A program made the translations under genes and the position numbers. This document shows positions 55,869-64,000 of a stretch of 64,000 nt of DNA, piece by piece (position 1 is the stretch's first letter; each line of letters opens with the position of its first letter). The stretch spans positions 134,503,587 to 134,567,586 of the forward strand of contig CP136061.1 in assembly GCA_032622095.1 (NCBI GenBank), written 5' to 3'. The notes beneath the pieces are model-generated. The model did no database searches, was not told the DNA's origin, and was given only the letters and a program-made list of their open reading frames with translations. Source of the stretch: Siphonodentalium dalli. Taxonomy: Eukaryota; Mollusca; Scaphopoda; Gadilida; Siphonodentaliidae.

Positions 55869-56006
55869 TTACTGATCCTCGGAAATGGAATGTAACTTGA
55901 TTCGTGTATATGGGCAAGTTTGTAAGGTGCTTTCCGGAGGTAGTAATTTCTCAGGTAAATTGTGTTTCTCGTAGAAATAAACCCTCTGCATGGTTTCCTC
56001 ATCCAT
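55869..56006 (-). CDS. Candidate terminal exon / short ORF, unknown protein
   Basis: The minus-strand ATG frame of 45 codons starts MDEETMQRVYFYEKHNLPEK, continues LLPPESTLQTCPYTRIKLHS, then ISEDQ and a stop. The composition is charged and balanced, unlike repeat-derived ORFs nearby. An AG at 56011-56012 could be an acceptor, making this the last exon of a gene lying to the right. I do not recognise the family, and a chance frame of this length is possible. Confidence 0.3.
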   Translation of the reverse strand: MDEETMQRVYFYEKHNLPEKLLPPESTLQTCPYTRIKLHSISEDQ

Positions 56007-56099
56007 AAAACTTTTAACGCAGGGGTAACAATGTCACAATATGGCCTAGCGGCTGAAATGACAATAACCCCAATACACCAAACCATACTATATTATCCT

Positions 56100-57460
56100 G
56101 AAAAGATTGATATGTGTCCATATTAGGTGTCATTCTATGTACATTATATTGAGTGTCAAGTAGATTTAGATAAAACACTTCTGCACAGGATATAACCTCA
56201 TATCAGAAAACTCAATGCTGGCGACCATCTTGGAAGCCATCTTCAATAAATAGAAGTTCCCGGTTCTGCAGAGTGGCATACAGCTTGGTTTTTAAAGCTT
56301 TATTATTTACTAGAGTCGAACACCAACATAATAAGCTATAGTATGCCTATAGTAAGCCAGACATAGACAAATGTTTGTCAACGTATGATCCGACGGGGCT
56401 TTTTTACGATTGTTGGGGATTTTTTGTAAGTTTAGCGTTATTGTGCCCATACGATTGGTTCTTCTTAGGTAATGTATATACCAAAAGTGAATTTTTAGAC
56501 AGAAAAAGATCCCAAAATTTCTTAATAATTCAAGCTGTGGAAGGTTTCTTGTTTTGTTTATGCCAATTGTTTTAATCAAAGGTCAAGTAAAAATTGCAAC
56601 TGTATGTAGACCATAGGAAGAAAATCTAGAGCTTTTGTCAACTCTGAAACGTTTATGGTACTATTATAATTCTGATGATTAAAACATAGAGAAAGCAGTG
56701 TGTGAAGTTTAAAAATAGTTTCATGATAGATGACGCAATATACCTTGTCCATACATTGCGCGTTATTCCGTTTCCATTTTCAGAATTCCAATGAATACAA
56801 ACAGTTTTTGCTTTGGTTCAAATTTTTGTATTCAAAGATTTTTATGACTTCAGTGTGTCTTTCTGGGACATATAATGCTCGTAGAAAGGTAGTTTAGGTA
56901 TTTATCAACCTATTTCATCTTCGGGGGAAAATTCAAAAGCAAATATTATTAGTTGTATTTTGGTTGAGCTCCTGAACTGAAGCAATCAACAAGGGAGTTG
57001 GTGGGGTTCCTGATATGAAATAATTTTATTCATGTCATAAAGCAAACAGTAGCTAAATGCAACAGCTTTTCGATGTTATTCCCAACAGTTGGATGATAAT
57101 TTATAGGTGCACTATGTACCTATGCACACCAACTAAATCCCATCTGCCATGCCAGTGTAATGCAGTCTACCCCAGGAGGGAAGCACATTGCTAATTATCC
57201 CACAGTGAATGCACTTTGTTTTATTATCATGCTAGAGTAATACTCCACTGAGGATTATTACATCAGTCTGAATCAAATTATTCCTGTCAGTTCTGAAATA
57301 TCAAACAGTCCACCCAAATAGTGCTCAGTTAACCACTGTTTGCAGATCTATATCATTTGGTTGTATGTTATTTATGTGGCTTCAGATATATAGCAAACAG
57401 TCCATATTAATATTATTCAGTTAATTCACCACTGTTGGCAAATCTACCAGTATGCAGTTC
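56100..57460. other. No gene identified
   Basis: It has a hydrophobic plus-strand ORF (56375-56575) and its antisense; neither shows a known motif. Confidence 0.3.
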
Positions 57461-57461
57461 A

Positions 57462-57516
57462 CAGTAATGAGAGCTCTGTGAGAGCTTTCCGATGAATGGC
57501 AACAAGCCATATTTTT
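57462..57516. mobile_element. TA-type palindromic element, tip-plus-centre remnant
   Basis: The left tip 'cagtaatg' is joined directly to the centre and the first ~35 bases of the right arm. Confidence 0.65.
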
Positions 57517-57539
57517 CTATCAAATCAATGGGTTCTTGA

Positions 57540-58215
57540 TTTTTATACGCCCATTTGAAAAAACGGTCGTATTATGTAAATTCATGGGTTGTCCGTCTGT
57601 CTGCTATTGGTTTCCAGATGATAACTTTAGATTGAATCGAGTGAACTGAACCAAACTTGGTATGTTAGTTTTACCACACCAAAATACAGATCAAGTTCGA
57701 ATGCGGGTTTCGTCAGCATGATTTTGACTGAGTTATGTCCCTTTTTCGACTTAGATTTTACCTGATTTGCGGTTTCCGGATGATAACTTTAGATTGAATC
57801 AAGTGAACTGAACCAAATTTGGTATATTAGTTTACCACACCAAAATACAGTTCAAGTTCGAATATGGGTTTCGTCCGCATGATTTTGACTGAGTTATGCC
57901 CCTTTTTCGACTTAGATTTTACCTGATATGCGGTTTCCAGATGATAACTTTAGATTGAATCAAGTGAACTGAACCAAATTTGGTATATTAGTTTACCACA
58001 CCAAAATACAGTTCAAGTTCGAATATGGGTTTCGCCCGAATGATTTTGACTGAGTTATGCCCCTTTTTCGACTTCGATTTTACCTGATATGCGCGGTTTC
58101 CAGATGATAACTTTAGATTGAATCGAGTGAACTGAACCAAATTTGGTATACAGATCATGTTAAAATATGGGTTCTGTCTACATTCCCCACTCTACTCCAG
58201 AAACGGGGGTATTAT
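57540..58215 (+). repeat. Tandem modules, about 162-bp period, 3-4 units
   Basis: 'gatgataactttagattgaa' starts at 57617, 57779, 57940 and 58103. Units are much more similar to each other than in the other module arrays. The head has 'gttgtccgtctgtctg'; the tail 'acgggggtattatgccacgc'. Confidence 0.9.
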
Positions 58216-58694
58216 GCCACGCCCGACGGAAGACCGAACGTGTTATCCTACTCTCAAGATGTTAGCCTACCGGTACTCTCAGCACTGCTTCATGACGTCA
58301 ATTTGTGCATGATTCGGTATCTTTGCACGTTATTTTAACAGAAATGGCTGGTGATATTGTATAGCTTTAAGAATGTATTAAGTACATGTTACTCAGAACA
58401 TTCAAATATTCAACATCAAATTTTTTCTTTAATATTCAATCCCAAATGTAATCTGGGTTCTGTCTATAATTCATGACACTGGCATGCATACAACAACACA
58501 TATTTATCCTTGCCTAGGCCATGTCTGTGGTTAGTATTTGGCAGTTTGGCCCTGACATAAAAGACATTTTCACACAGCAATATGCAGAATATATCATTTC
58601 TGGTTATCTCTGGGAGCTCAATTGGTCTCTGGTTATCTGCTATACTTCTGCATATATGATGATTTCTGGCAAATGGTGATAAACATGTCATGGA
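58216..58694. other. No gene seen
   Basis: A 169-codon minus ORF (58464-58973) runs through the adjoining palindromic element and is not credible. Confidence 0.35.
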
Positions 58695-58696
58695 AT

Positions 58697-58818
58697 ACAG
58701 TAATGCCCTAAATAATCGACTCCTTAACCACAGCAGAATTATGGGTAATTTTTCAGGATTTAGTCGGAAATATGGCTTGTTGCCATTCATCGGAAAGCTC
58801 TCAGTGAGAGCATTACTG
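58697..58818. mobile_element. TA-type palindromic element, right arm deleted except its tip
   Basis: Left arm intact to 'ctcagtgagag', then 'cattactg' and TA. Confidence 0.85.
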
Positions 58819-58820
58819 TA

Positions 58821-59231
58821 TATCGAGTGTAGGAAGACTATTAGATATGATTGAAACTTCCTGGTATTACATGCTTTATTGATGTTGCATATTGGTCGGT
58901 GGGACACACTGTCATACACAGTTTCTAAGAATTGCATATGCAAAGATGGCTTCAGGTAATACAAATATGACATATCATTTTACTCTGGACAAGCATAACA
59001 AGAAAGTCACTTGCAGGGCCAATTATTAATCCCCAAACATGTTCTGAAGCATTGTGGCAGAACTACTAATTCGTGGAATCACATGTAAAGTAAGCATGAG
59101 ACCATAATCAAGACGAAAATGAGCGATGTCATATGTATTAAAACTGATCGAACGACCTTCATTCAGAACTATAGACATTTACTTTTGTTGTGGTATAGCT
59201 CAGAGCAAATTATTATGGTGCAGTTATGGAC
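58821..59231. other. No gene seen
   Basis: Unassigned. Confidence 0.3.
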
Positions 59232-59235
59232 TTAA

Positions 59236-59460
59236 CCCTTTGAGTGCCAGGGGCCGATCTCATCGGCCCTAAACCTACAAAATAAGTCTGTTAAAGAATA
59301 TAAGAATAAATTATTAAAATTGTTAAAAAAAAAAAAAATCGTTAGGCCAAAGCATTCTCTTATATATGCGAGGCGACCTATGGTCGACTCGCATATATAA
59401 GAGAATGCATTGGCACAGGGTATATGGGTTGATACAAAAATCGACCTGGCACTCAAAGGG
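59236..59460. mobile_element. Hybrid TTAA element
   Basis: TTAA 59232-59235 and 59461-59464. Outer ends resemble 7031-7198 ('gtgccaggggccgat', 'gggttgatacaaaaatcg'), whereas the interior carries the 'cattctcttatatatgcgag' hairpin of 16988-17390. Confidence 0.85.
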
Positions 59461-59661
59461 TTAATTCTTTAAAATACAGTATGTAGTGGACAATCTTGTA
59501 TTTTTACATTGTTCCAAACATTAAAATATTATTAAAATATTATTAAAATATTCGCCCGTTCAAATGTCAAAATTGGCCGAATACCGAACACTATAACTTC
59601 TGAGAATCAAATGAGCCATGTCTATCCAACAGCTGCAAATATAAATCATTTTATCAATTAA

Positions 59662-60470
59662 CCCATTCTATACTAAATACTCATTGATGAGTAGTTCCCA
59701 TAGGAAATGTTCAGATAATAAGTTCAACAAATGACCACAGTTTGTTGAACTTATTTTTATCTAAACATTTCCCGCCAATGAATATGAATCCTACTGCACT
59801 CGTATTATTTGTTGTCTGCTCATATCTGAATACCACTCTAACCATGCATTCCAATATATAAGTTTATAACTGGAGGGTGCACAGTCGACGTAAACATCTC
59901 CGTAATAATTATAATATTACGTCGACACGAATTCATGTAAAAACCCATTTCCAGGACAATGGGCTTCCACCAATTTCGTGACGTCATACTGATGTCACAG
60001 ACATTCCAAATAAGGAATAATTTATGCGGTTGTATTGGAATGTTACGAGAGGCAGAGATTTACTAGTACAGAACACTGAATAGAGGCATCGGTTATTTCG
60101 CCGCCGATCAGAATCATGCCATTTGTCAAAAGTGTTTTTCTTTAATAAAGCAGCTGGTCAAAATTAATACGACTATTAAAACTAACTTTAAATCAGTGCC
60201 ACATGACCGAGTTAAACGACTATTGCATTCGCCGTATACAGACGACACCTGAGCTATTTTTACGGGACACGCACAGCTGTTATCGGTTAGCCAATCGGGG
60301 CCAGCGCTTTCTGGTACCGCTTCCAATCAAAACAAGGAATTCCCTGGTATATCCCCAAGTCTGGAAATAGAATTCCGGCCAGTCCTGTTCGACTCAGATA
60401 TGATATACTGAGTCGAAATTTATGTCGACTGGAGGGTGCAGAGAACCAATTTAGTATAGAGAGAGCTACA
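59662..60470. mobile_element. TTAA element with a nested Mutator-type insertion
   Basis: TTAA 59658-59661 and the left half up to 'agtttataactg' match 7572-7953; the right end 'ttagtatagagagag' resumes after the insertion. The right TTAA is degraded. Confidence 0.75.
59882..60431. mobile_element. Mutator-type non-autonomous element with 9-bp duplication
   Basis: Exact flanks GAGGGTGCA lie at 59873-59881 and 60432-60440. Inverted ends are CAGTCGACGTAAA and TTTATGTCGACTG (one mismatch). A 9-bp duplication is characteristic of Mutator-like elements. The 550-bp interior has TGACGTCAT (about 59980) and a CCAAT but no transposase. The minus ORF at 60126-60326 has no known motif. Confidence 0.75.
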
Positions 60471-60834
60471 TAATTATATGTGGCCATGTAATATTATAAA
60501 TCATTTCATATGTACAAAGAAAACTGTGTGTTGATGAATATTTTGTTCAGTAAATCACATTCCCACTCTATATGACTGACTAATGGTCACGTACCTTTAA
60601 TTTGAGAGCTGGACAATAGCTGACCTCAGCTACGGATGTCAATTCAGCATTATCCTTGACATCTCTAGATAATAAAACTTGTCAGATAGATAACCATGAA
60701 ATGGAGTTGATGTTCATCATCATGTTCTGGGTGTTAGGCTAGCATGTCGAATCACATTACTGTCAAAATCTCATCTTTCTGTCATCCATGTGTTTGGATA
60801 GTGAATCAGGTGCCTGGAGAAAACAATATTCATC
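60471..60834. other. No gene seen
   Basis: Unassigned. Confidence 0.3.
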
Positions 60835-60838
60835 TTAA

Positions 60839-61084
60839 CCCTTTCTATACTAAATACTCATCATTGACGAGTAGTTCCCATAGGACATGTTCAGATAATA
60901 AGTTCAACAGGTTGTTTGTTGAACTTATTATCTATTAATTTCCTACAATATAATTATGTAGGTAATAAGTTTAGTTCGTTATGTTGAAACAACCATAGGT
61001 CGTTTGTTGAACTTATTATCTAAACATTTCCCACCAGTAACTATTTCTTTGCAAACTTATTATAACTGAATTGGTGAATTAGGG
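60839..61084. mobile_element. TTAA element with duplicated hairpin
   Basis: TTAA 60835-60838 and 61085-61088. The 'gttgaacttattatct' arm occurs twice, at about 60917 and 61004. Confidence 0.85.
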
Positions 61085-61088
61085 TTAA

Positions 61089-61490
61089 ATCATTAATTAT
61101 CAATGCTGTAATAGTGGTCTGGCCACCAGAGTACACTCTTTATATTGAGATGACCAACAGTGGCTCCTGGCAGAGAACTATTATAGACACCTGTTCCTAA
61201 TTACAACCAACAGCTCCCAGTTAATTCAAAGTAATGGTGCTCTTGATGTGTGAACAATTTCTGAACTGGAATGCTAACCTCGTTAACCTGTCCCTCCTAT
61301 GTACTAGGTATCTGATTGACAGGTCCCATAACACACCTGGGAATGGATAACTAGCCTACCCAGGATGATCTTGGAATGGTAACTAGCTTATTGTGGGCTT
61401 CTTGTTGAAAGCTGAGCTGCCCCAGACTCATGCTTAAAGTTTTAATAATTTGATTAATAGCCCATTAGTATTATGACAGAATAGCATTGC
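61089..61490. other. No gene seen
   Basis: Unassigned. Confidence 0.3.
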
Positions 61491-61795
61491 CAATCAATCA
61501 ATCAATCAATCAAAGTTTATTTGTACCTTACACCATGTATGGTCAAATGTACATTAACATAGAATAACAAGACAAGAACATTGAATATGGAACAAAATAA
61601 TAGCAACAAATACATATATGGATGTATATAGATGACAATGTAATTATGTAAGTTGATATTACGTCATCAGCCAGCATCAAACCAGGATGGTCTCAAGTTG
61701 ATAGGGCAATGTTCCTTTTTTGTTGTACTCGATTAACCAGTTCGTCACTTGCCATGCCTATTGTTTTCTCTAAGTTAGCTGATATGGGCTGAACA
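61491..61795 (-). mobile_element. 5'-truncated LINE 3' end with (ATTG)n tail
   Basis: On the minus strand the last codons read SDELVNRVQQKRNIALST and stop at about 61693, comparable to SDQLLDRIRDQTNANSQ of the LINE at 14.2 kb. A UTR with 'accatgtatggtcaaatg' and an (ATTG)n tail at 61491-61512 follow. Only ~30 codons remain. Confidence 0.6.
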
Positions 61796-61842
61796 ACAAT
61801 GTGTAAGTGGCTATAAGTAGGTATAATGACTATATTTATATA

Positions 61843-62313
61843 CAGGGTTCCCACATCTGAGAAGGAATTAAATTCCAAAAGTATATCAGGATATTTCAAT
61901 GATTATTGTGGGGAGGAATGAGTAAGGGACCCCTTGTGTTGAGCATGATGCGAAACACATCATCCGAGCTGTGCAGTGGCGAATTGGGGAAGAGCACAAA
62001 AGGTGCTCTTGTGGGAGGGGCTCCCCCCCCCAGGAAAATTTGATTATAAAGGATGCCAAAGATGCAATTTCAAAGTCTACAAAAGCAGCATTAATGATCA
62101 CTTATAGGATGGCCAATTGCGCTAGTTTCTAAAGATTAGTTTATCTTATGTTCTCTCCATGAATCACTACCTCAATGATCTGAACAAAGCCTTCATGGAA
62201 GTATTACAGGAGTATTTAAGCCTGATTAAATTCAAGGAGTTTTCCAGGGCACTGGAATGATAATTAAAAAATAACCAGAGTTTCAAGGAATTCAAGACAG
62301 TGTGGAGACCCTG
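61843..62313. mobile_element. hAT-like element with CAGGGTTCCCACA ends
   Basis: The left end CAGGGTTCCCACATCTGAG, with 'aaggaattaaattcc' inside, mirrors the right end 'aaggaattcaagacagtgtg' ... GGAGACCCTG. CAGGGTTYCC ends are common in animal hAT elements. The flanks are TA-rich, so the 8-bp duplication is uncertain. An internal repeat with C9 (62027-62035) seems inserted. Confidence 0.65.
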
Positions 62314-62860
62314 TATATAGAACTTAAAGATGCATAATCCGAATTAACACTTGCAAATTACTTTTTCCTTAGCTTCGAGGGTAAAAAAAATATTTGATTC
62401 GAGTCGAGGAACCCACCCATCAAAGTCTCGGACCAATTTGCGGATGAAGATGGGTAACTCTAAAATCAAGAGGCTTTTTTGTGTCAAACCGGCAAAATTT
62501 CGTTGAACAAAATGTTGATAAATAACAGGTTTGGGGAAATTTTATACTATAGTTGACTGTGATTAGCATTATTGAATTTTTGGGCAATCAATCGATTCTG
62601 ATAACTATCCTACGTGATACAGTTTAGTGTTAAACAACCAAGCGACGCTGTGATGTCACAAACTATAATGGGAGATAATATTTCTTCCGATCTTGTGTGG
62701 AGATTTGGCTGAAACTTTACACATGAACAGAGAACAGCTTGCTTAATGCACATGCCTTTTCATTAAGCGATAGTTTCCTTCCCCTTTAAGCTGCTAAAAT
62801 GGTATAATTGACTCTCAGAACAATGCTGTTTTAGCTAATATATCTATGGTATTTGTTGCG
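62314..62860. other. No gene seen
   Basis: Unassigned. Confidence 0.3.
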
Positions 62861-62863
62861 ATT

Positions 62864-63074
62864 CTATGATGCTTGAAAGGGCACTTTGTGCCCCTCTGTG
62901 TCCCCATTGGAGCAGGCAATGAGGTCATGTGCACCACTGGGAAGAGAACCTGCTATATTCCTAATAGAAGTGACATGTCTTCCTTGTGCAGAACAGCTGC
63001 TCAATAAGCTATCAATTATGCTGACAATATTGTATGGTGCAGTGGGAGGAACACTGATACCAAAAGCAGTCTGC
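62864..63074 (-). CDS. Weak candidate terminal exon, unknown protein
   Basis: On the minus strand, acceptor-like 'ttacttttttatgcag' precedes ~65 open codons (TAFGISVPPTAPYNIVSIID ... HDLIACSNGDTEGHKVPFQA) ending at TAG. The opposite strand is also open, which weakens the case. Family not recognised. Confidence 0.22.
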
Positions 63075-63076
63075 AT

Positions 63077-63913
63077 AAAAAAGTAATTATTTGTGCATAA
63101 AATAGCATTTTATATTTTGCATATGCTTTTGTTTCTGTTTGACTGGAGAATCAAATGAATAATCAGGGTGTTACATGTGTAAATTCGTAATCCTTTATAA
63201 TCAGGGGACTTTAAAATCAAGCTGAATTTCCAATGGCCATGACCAATCGCATAGGGACAGCTGAGCCAGTTTTCTCAAGTCCGTGAGAAATAAGTTAGTA
63301 TTTTTAGCACTTCGTGTGTATTTTAATTCTAATCGAATATAGAAGGGGTTGATTCAACCGTACAATGAACACTAAGTGACAACACAGGACTGATATTTAT
63401 CTTTGACAATATTAAAAGTGGGTGCTTTTCATTCAAACCTCCAACTAAAATGAACCAATATTTATAATTTTAATGCACATCAAAGTTATTTAAAGCAGGC
63501 TTGTAACTTTATAATTAGAAAAATTGCCTGGTAGAAATATGCAAGGATAATATATAAGGGTCAAGTGGCTGGTTCGTGGTATCGCCATAAATGTTTGCCT
63601 AGGATGTTTGCTTACCACAGAAATGTTTGTCGAGAGGAATAAGCCTATTAATCGTCCACATAAGTGTGTCTTATGATTCCTCAACAGATATGTCACAAAC
63701 GTAACCCAGGTGTAAAAATTACAATGACATTACATGATAATCCCCAGGTATGGGTGTGAGTAAAGCGCATCAGGTAACAGCTGTCTTCAATAGGGGATGA
63801 TATATGAAACATTTATTCAAATATAAAGAGGCGAAAATTTTTTAGAAAATGCAGCAGCGTATGTTCTATAGATATAGTCGTTAACATATTAAAGGGACAG
63901 GCGGCCTTCGTTG
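63077..63913. other. No gene seen
   Basis: The minus ORF at 63490-63696 has no known motif. Confidence 0.3.
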
Positions 63914-64000
63914 TCTACTATATATTTTGAGACTTCCGTATATAAATATATAAATAAATATATATGTCCTTTATAGACTCGAACACGGCTGGTCAGATCG
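63914..64000 (+). mobile_element. Helitron 5' end, cut by the window edge
   Basis: TCTACTATATATTTTGAGAC, then a 'tata' run and 'tatagactcgaacacggct', homologous to the 5' end at 38000 ('tatagactcgaaaactgct'). Confidence 0.65.

Noticed and set aside
56310-56579. Hydrophobic overlapping ORFs on both strands
   Set aside because: Low-complexity hydrophobic translation and equal openness on both strands give no support.
58464-58973. 169-codon minus-strand ORF
   Set aside because: It reads straight through a TA-type palindrome and unrelated flanks; its middle peptide recurs at every palindrome copy.

Overview
The window is AT-rich eukaryotic DNA with no operons and no intact gene. Its texture is that of a repeat-dense invertebrate genome: many short inverted-repeat elements, Helitrons, LINE 3' ends, a tRNA-headed SINE, ~160-bp tandem modules, long poly-C/poly-G tracts and Harbinger/hAT/Mutator-type remnants. 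Several repeats resemble ones I associate with molluscs, so an aquatic lophotrochozoan, probably a mollusc, is my guess. That is an inference, not a proof.

Four miniature-element groups make up most of the recognisable sequence. (1) hAT-type elements have ends CAAGCCTG/CAGGCTTG, a hairpin at each end and 8-bp target duplications (clear at 11448-11896 and 20314-20742). (2) TA-flanked elements are essentially one long palindrome (CAGTAATGCCC ends, about 18 copies). (3) TTAA-flanked elements with CCCTTT ends fall into several sub-types that swap internal modules (about 23 copies and fragments). (4) Elements are built on ~160-bp tandem modules carrying 'gacagacgga'-type ends. Many copies are nested, which gives a relative insertion history.

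Layout. 0-6 kb: LINE remnant, tandem modules and the first miniature elements. 6.4-7.3 kb: a decayed Helitron with PIF1-helicase remnants. 8.4-9.4 kb: a three-level nest. 10.0-10.2 kb: a RecQ-like helicase fragment. 13.4-14.7 kb: tandem modules and a 5'-truncated LINE with a zinc knuckle. 18.4-21.1 kb: a duplicated segment whose second copy preserves the pre-insertion site. 22.4-22.8 kb: a SINE. 31.5-32.7 kb: a Harbinger-like element with a MADF-domain remnant. 37.4-39.0 kb: three head-to-tail Helitrons, two with 122-bp arrays. 48.7-52.9 kb: local duplications, one carrying a candidate coding exon (minus strand). 55.9 kb: a short terminal-exon-like ORF. 59.7-60.5 kb: a Mutator-type insertion inside a TTAA element. 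61.5-62.3 kb: another LINE end and a hAT-like element. The right edge cuts into another Helitron.

The only evidence for a host gene is a candidate exon near 51.6 kb with a decayed duplicate at 52.6 kb, a possible upstream promoter near 53.4 kb, and weak terminal-exon candidates near 55.9 and 63.0 kb, all on the minus strand. The window could therefore be mostly intron or intergenic DNA. Most ORFs of 60-170 codons here are by-products of palindromes and tandem repeats.
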